64,000 bases of DNA, from NCBI RefSeq assembly GCF_000312485.1, contig NZ_HE997644.1, forward strand, positions 186,001-250,000, in the 5' to 3' direction. The translations under genes and the position numbers were made by a program. The first letter of the stretch is position 1. Each line of letters starts with the position of its first letter. Shown one piece after another: positions 63,033 to 64,000 of the stretch. The notes under the pieces were generated by a model. It was not told the origin of the DNA. It made no database searches and worked only from the letters and a program-made list of their open reading frames with translations. This DNA comes from Yersinia massiliensis CCUG 53443 (GTDB taxonomy: Bacteria; Pseudomonadota; Gammaproteobacteria; Enterobacterales; Enterobacteriaceae).

Positions 63033-63781
63033 GTGACCTCACCTCAGCAATACTTTTTGAACATCCGCTCAATGAAAAAATGCGTACTTGGTTGAGAATG
63101 GAGTTTTTACTGCAGCAATTAGAAAGCCAAAACTCATTAGATAATATCGCCAGCGCATTAACTTTTTTCCGTACGGCCTCTGATTTAATTGATGTCCTAG
63201 AACGCGGTGAAGTGCGGACTGATTTGCTCAAAGAGCTTGAGCGCCAACAGCAAAAATTGCAGCAATGGGCTGATATGCCCGGCGTTGATATGTCGCTAGT
63301 CGACACCTTGCGCAGCCAACTAAAAAACCGTGCATCTGTATTAAAGGCTGCACCACGTATTGGGCAAGCATTGAAAGAAGACCGTTTAATCAGTGTCATT
63401 CGCCAGCGACTGAGTATTCCTGGTGGATGTTGTAGTTTTGATTTACCCACTTTGCATACTTGGTTGCACCAGCCGCAAGAACAACGTAACCAGCATATTG
63501 GTAAATTGATGGCGAGTTTAGCGCCATTGAATCAATCGCTAACCCTCATTTTAGATTTAATACGTCAATCTGGCCCTTTGCGTCCACAAATTAGTTTGAA
63601 TGGTTTTTTTCAAGATAACGCCGAAGGCGCAGACCTACTCAGATTACGCTTGCCGCTGGAACCACAACTCTACCCGCAGATATCAGGGCATAAGACTCGA
63701 TACGCTATTCGCTTCTTACCACTAGACAGTGAAAATGGTACTGTGCCAGCTCGGTTATCGTTTGAATTAGCTTGTTGTTGA
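63029..63781 (+). CDS. zapD: Cell division protein ZapD
   Basis: FtsZ-associated protein (formerly YacF) that bundles FtsZ filaments at the Z-ring. The 250-residue protein has the alpha-helical N-terminal part ([22 protein letters not shown]) and beta-rich C-terminal part of the family. Overlaps coaE by four bases, and yacG follows, the E. coli order coaE-zapD-yacG. Confidence 0.95.
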   Translation: MSDLTSAILFEHPLNEKMRTWLRMEFLLQQLESQNSLDNIASALTFFRTASDLIDVLERGEVRTDLLKELERQQQKLQQWADMPGVDMSLVDTLRSQLKNRASVLKAAPRIGQALKEDRLISVIRQRLSIPGGCCSFDLPTLHTWLHQPQEQRNQHIGKLMASLAPLNQSLTLILDLIRQSGPLRPQISLNGFFQDNAEGADLLRLRLPLEPQLYPQISGHKTRYAIRFLPLDSENGTVPARLSFELACC

Positions 63782-63883
63782 TTGAGTTATCATTATACCT
63801 AATCGATTTTTAGTCGCGGATGAGCGATGAGTGACTTCTGTCACCGACAAGATGATAGGTATAAATAGATTTTAGGAGAAGAA

Positions 63884-64000
63884 ATGGAACCCGAAGTGAT
63901 TGAGGTTAATTGCCCAACGTGTGGAAAGATCGTCGTTTGGGGTGAAGAAAGCCCATATCGCCCTTTTTGTTGTAAGCGTTGCCAGCTAATTGACTTAGGT
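63884..64000 (+). CDS. yacG: DNA gyrase inhibitor YacG, 3' end cut by window
   Basis: Small zinc-finger protein that binds GyrB and inhibits gyrase. Only the first 39 residues are present and the frame is open at the window end. They include the zinc cysteines Cys10 and Cys13 (CPTC) and the second pair in CCKRC (about residues 29-33), followed by QLIDLG. An AGGAG ribosome binding site precedes the ATG at 63884. Last member of coaE-zapD-yacG. Confidence 0.93.
   Translation, partial: MEPEVIEVNCPTCGKIVVWGEESPYRPFCCKRCQLIDLG

Overview
The window is a stretch of ordinary core chromosome from a member of the order Enterobacterales, most likely Yersinia (Y. pseudotuberculosis/pestis complex). I base this on recalled protein sequences, on the Yersinia-type flavour of the ERIC repeats and on the gene order; no database search was possible. 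From degP at the left to yacG at the right, gene order follows the E. coli 2-4 minute region in reverse, so nearly every gene can be named from both sequence and synteny. No rRNA, tRNA, insertion sequence, prophage, CRISPR array or defence island was seen.

Layout. 0-9.96 kb: degP and dgt (minus), mtnN-btuF-yadS (plus, overlapping stop/start codons), a small secreted protein of unknown role, a double ERIC element, erpA, clcA, and hemL. 10-13.9 kb: the fhuCDB hydroxamate-siderophore importer with a Fur box but without the fhuA receptor gene that sits there in E. coli. 14-24.4 kb: mrcB, hrpB, then thpR-sfsA-dksA-gluQ-pcnB-folK. 24.5-27 kb: panB-panC-panD (pantothenate) followed by an ERIC array. 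27-32 kb: a polysaccharide deacetylase, the YadGH ABC exporter, carbonic anhydrase and hpt. 32.3-35.3 kb: an unrecognised membrane protein where E. coli has gcd, the copper oxidase cueO with a MerR-type promoter, and yacC. 35.4-38.6 kb: speE-speD (spermidine), a YddG-type exporter and yacL. 38.8-45.5 kb: acnB, then a Fur-boxed FepA-like receptor and a divergent AraC regulator in place of E. coli yacH. 45.5-54.6 kb: the pyruvate dehydrogenase operon pdhR-aceE-aceF-lpdA and aroP. 54.8-64 kb: ampE-ampD, nadC, ppdD-hofB-hofC (type IV pilin), guaC, coaE-zapD-yacG (cut by the window end).

Functionally the window groups central carbon metabolism (aceEF-lpdA, acnB), cofactor synthesis (hemL, panBCD, folK, nadC, coaE), iron and copper handling (fhuCDB, receptor/AraC pair, erpA, cueO), cell wall (mrcB, ampDE) and RNA or stress functions (degP, dksA, pcnB, gluQ, hrpB).

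The points most worth following up are non-coding or structural. pcnB appears to start at an AUU codon and has an expanded charged N-terminus. A three-way-junction RNA can form in the leader of aceE. The iron genes have been rearranged (fhuA lost, receptor/AraC pair gained). There are ERIC arrays and apparent internally deleted ERIC remnants, two tandem-repeat loci with 17-bp and 7-bp units, and two unrecognised small proteins. I did not find a convincing new multi-gene system.
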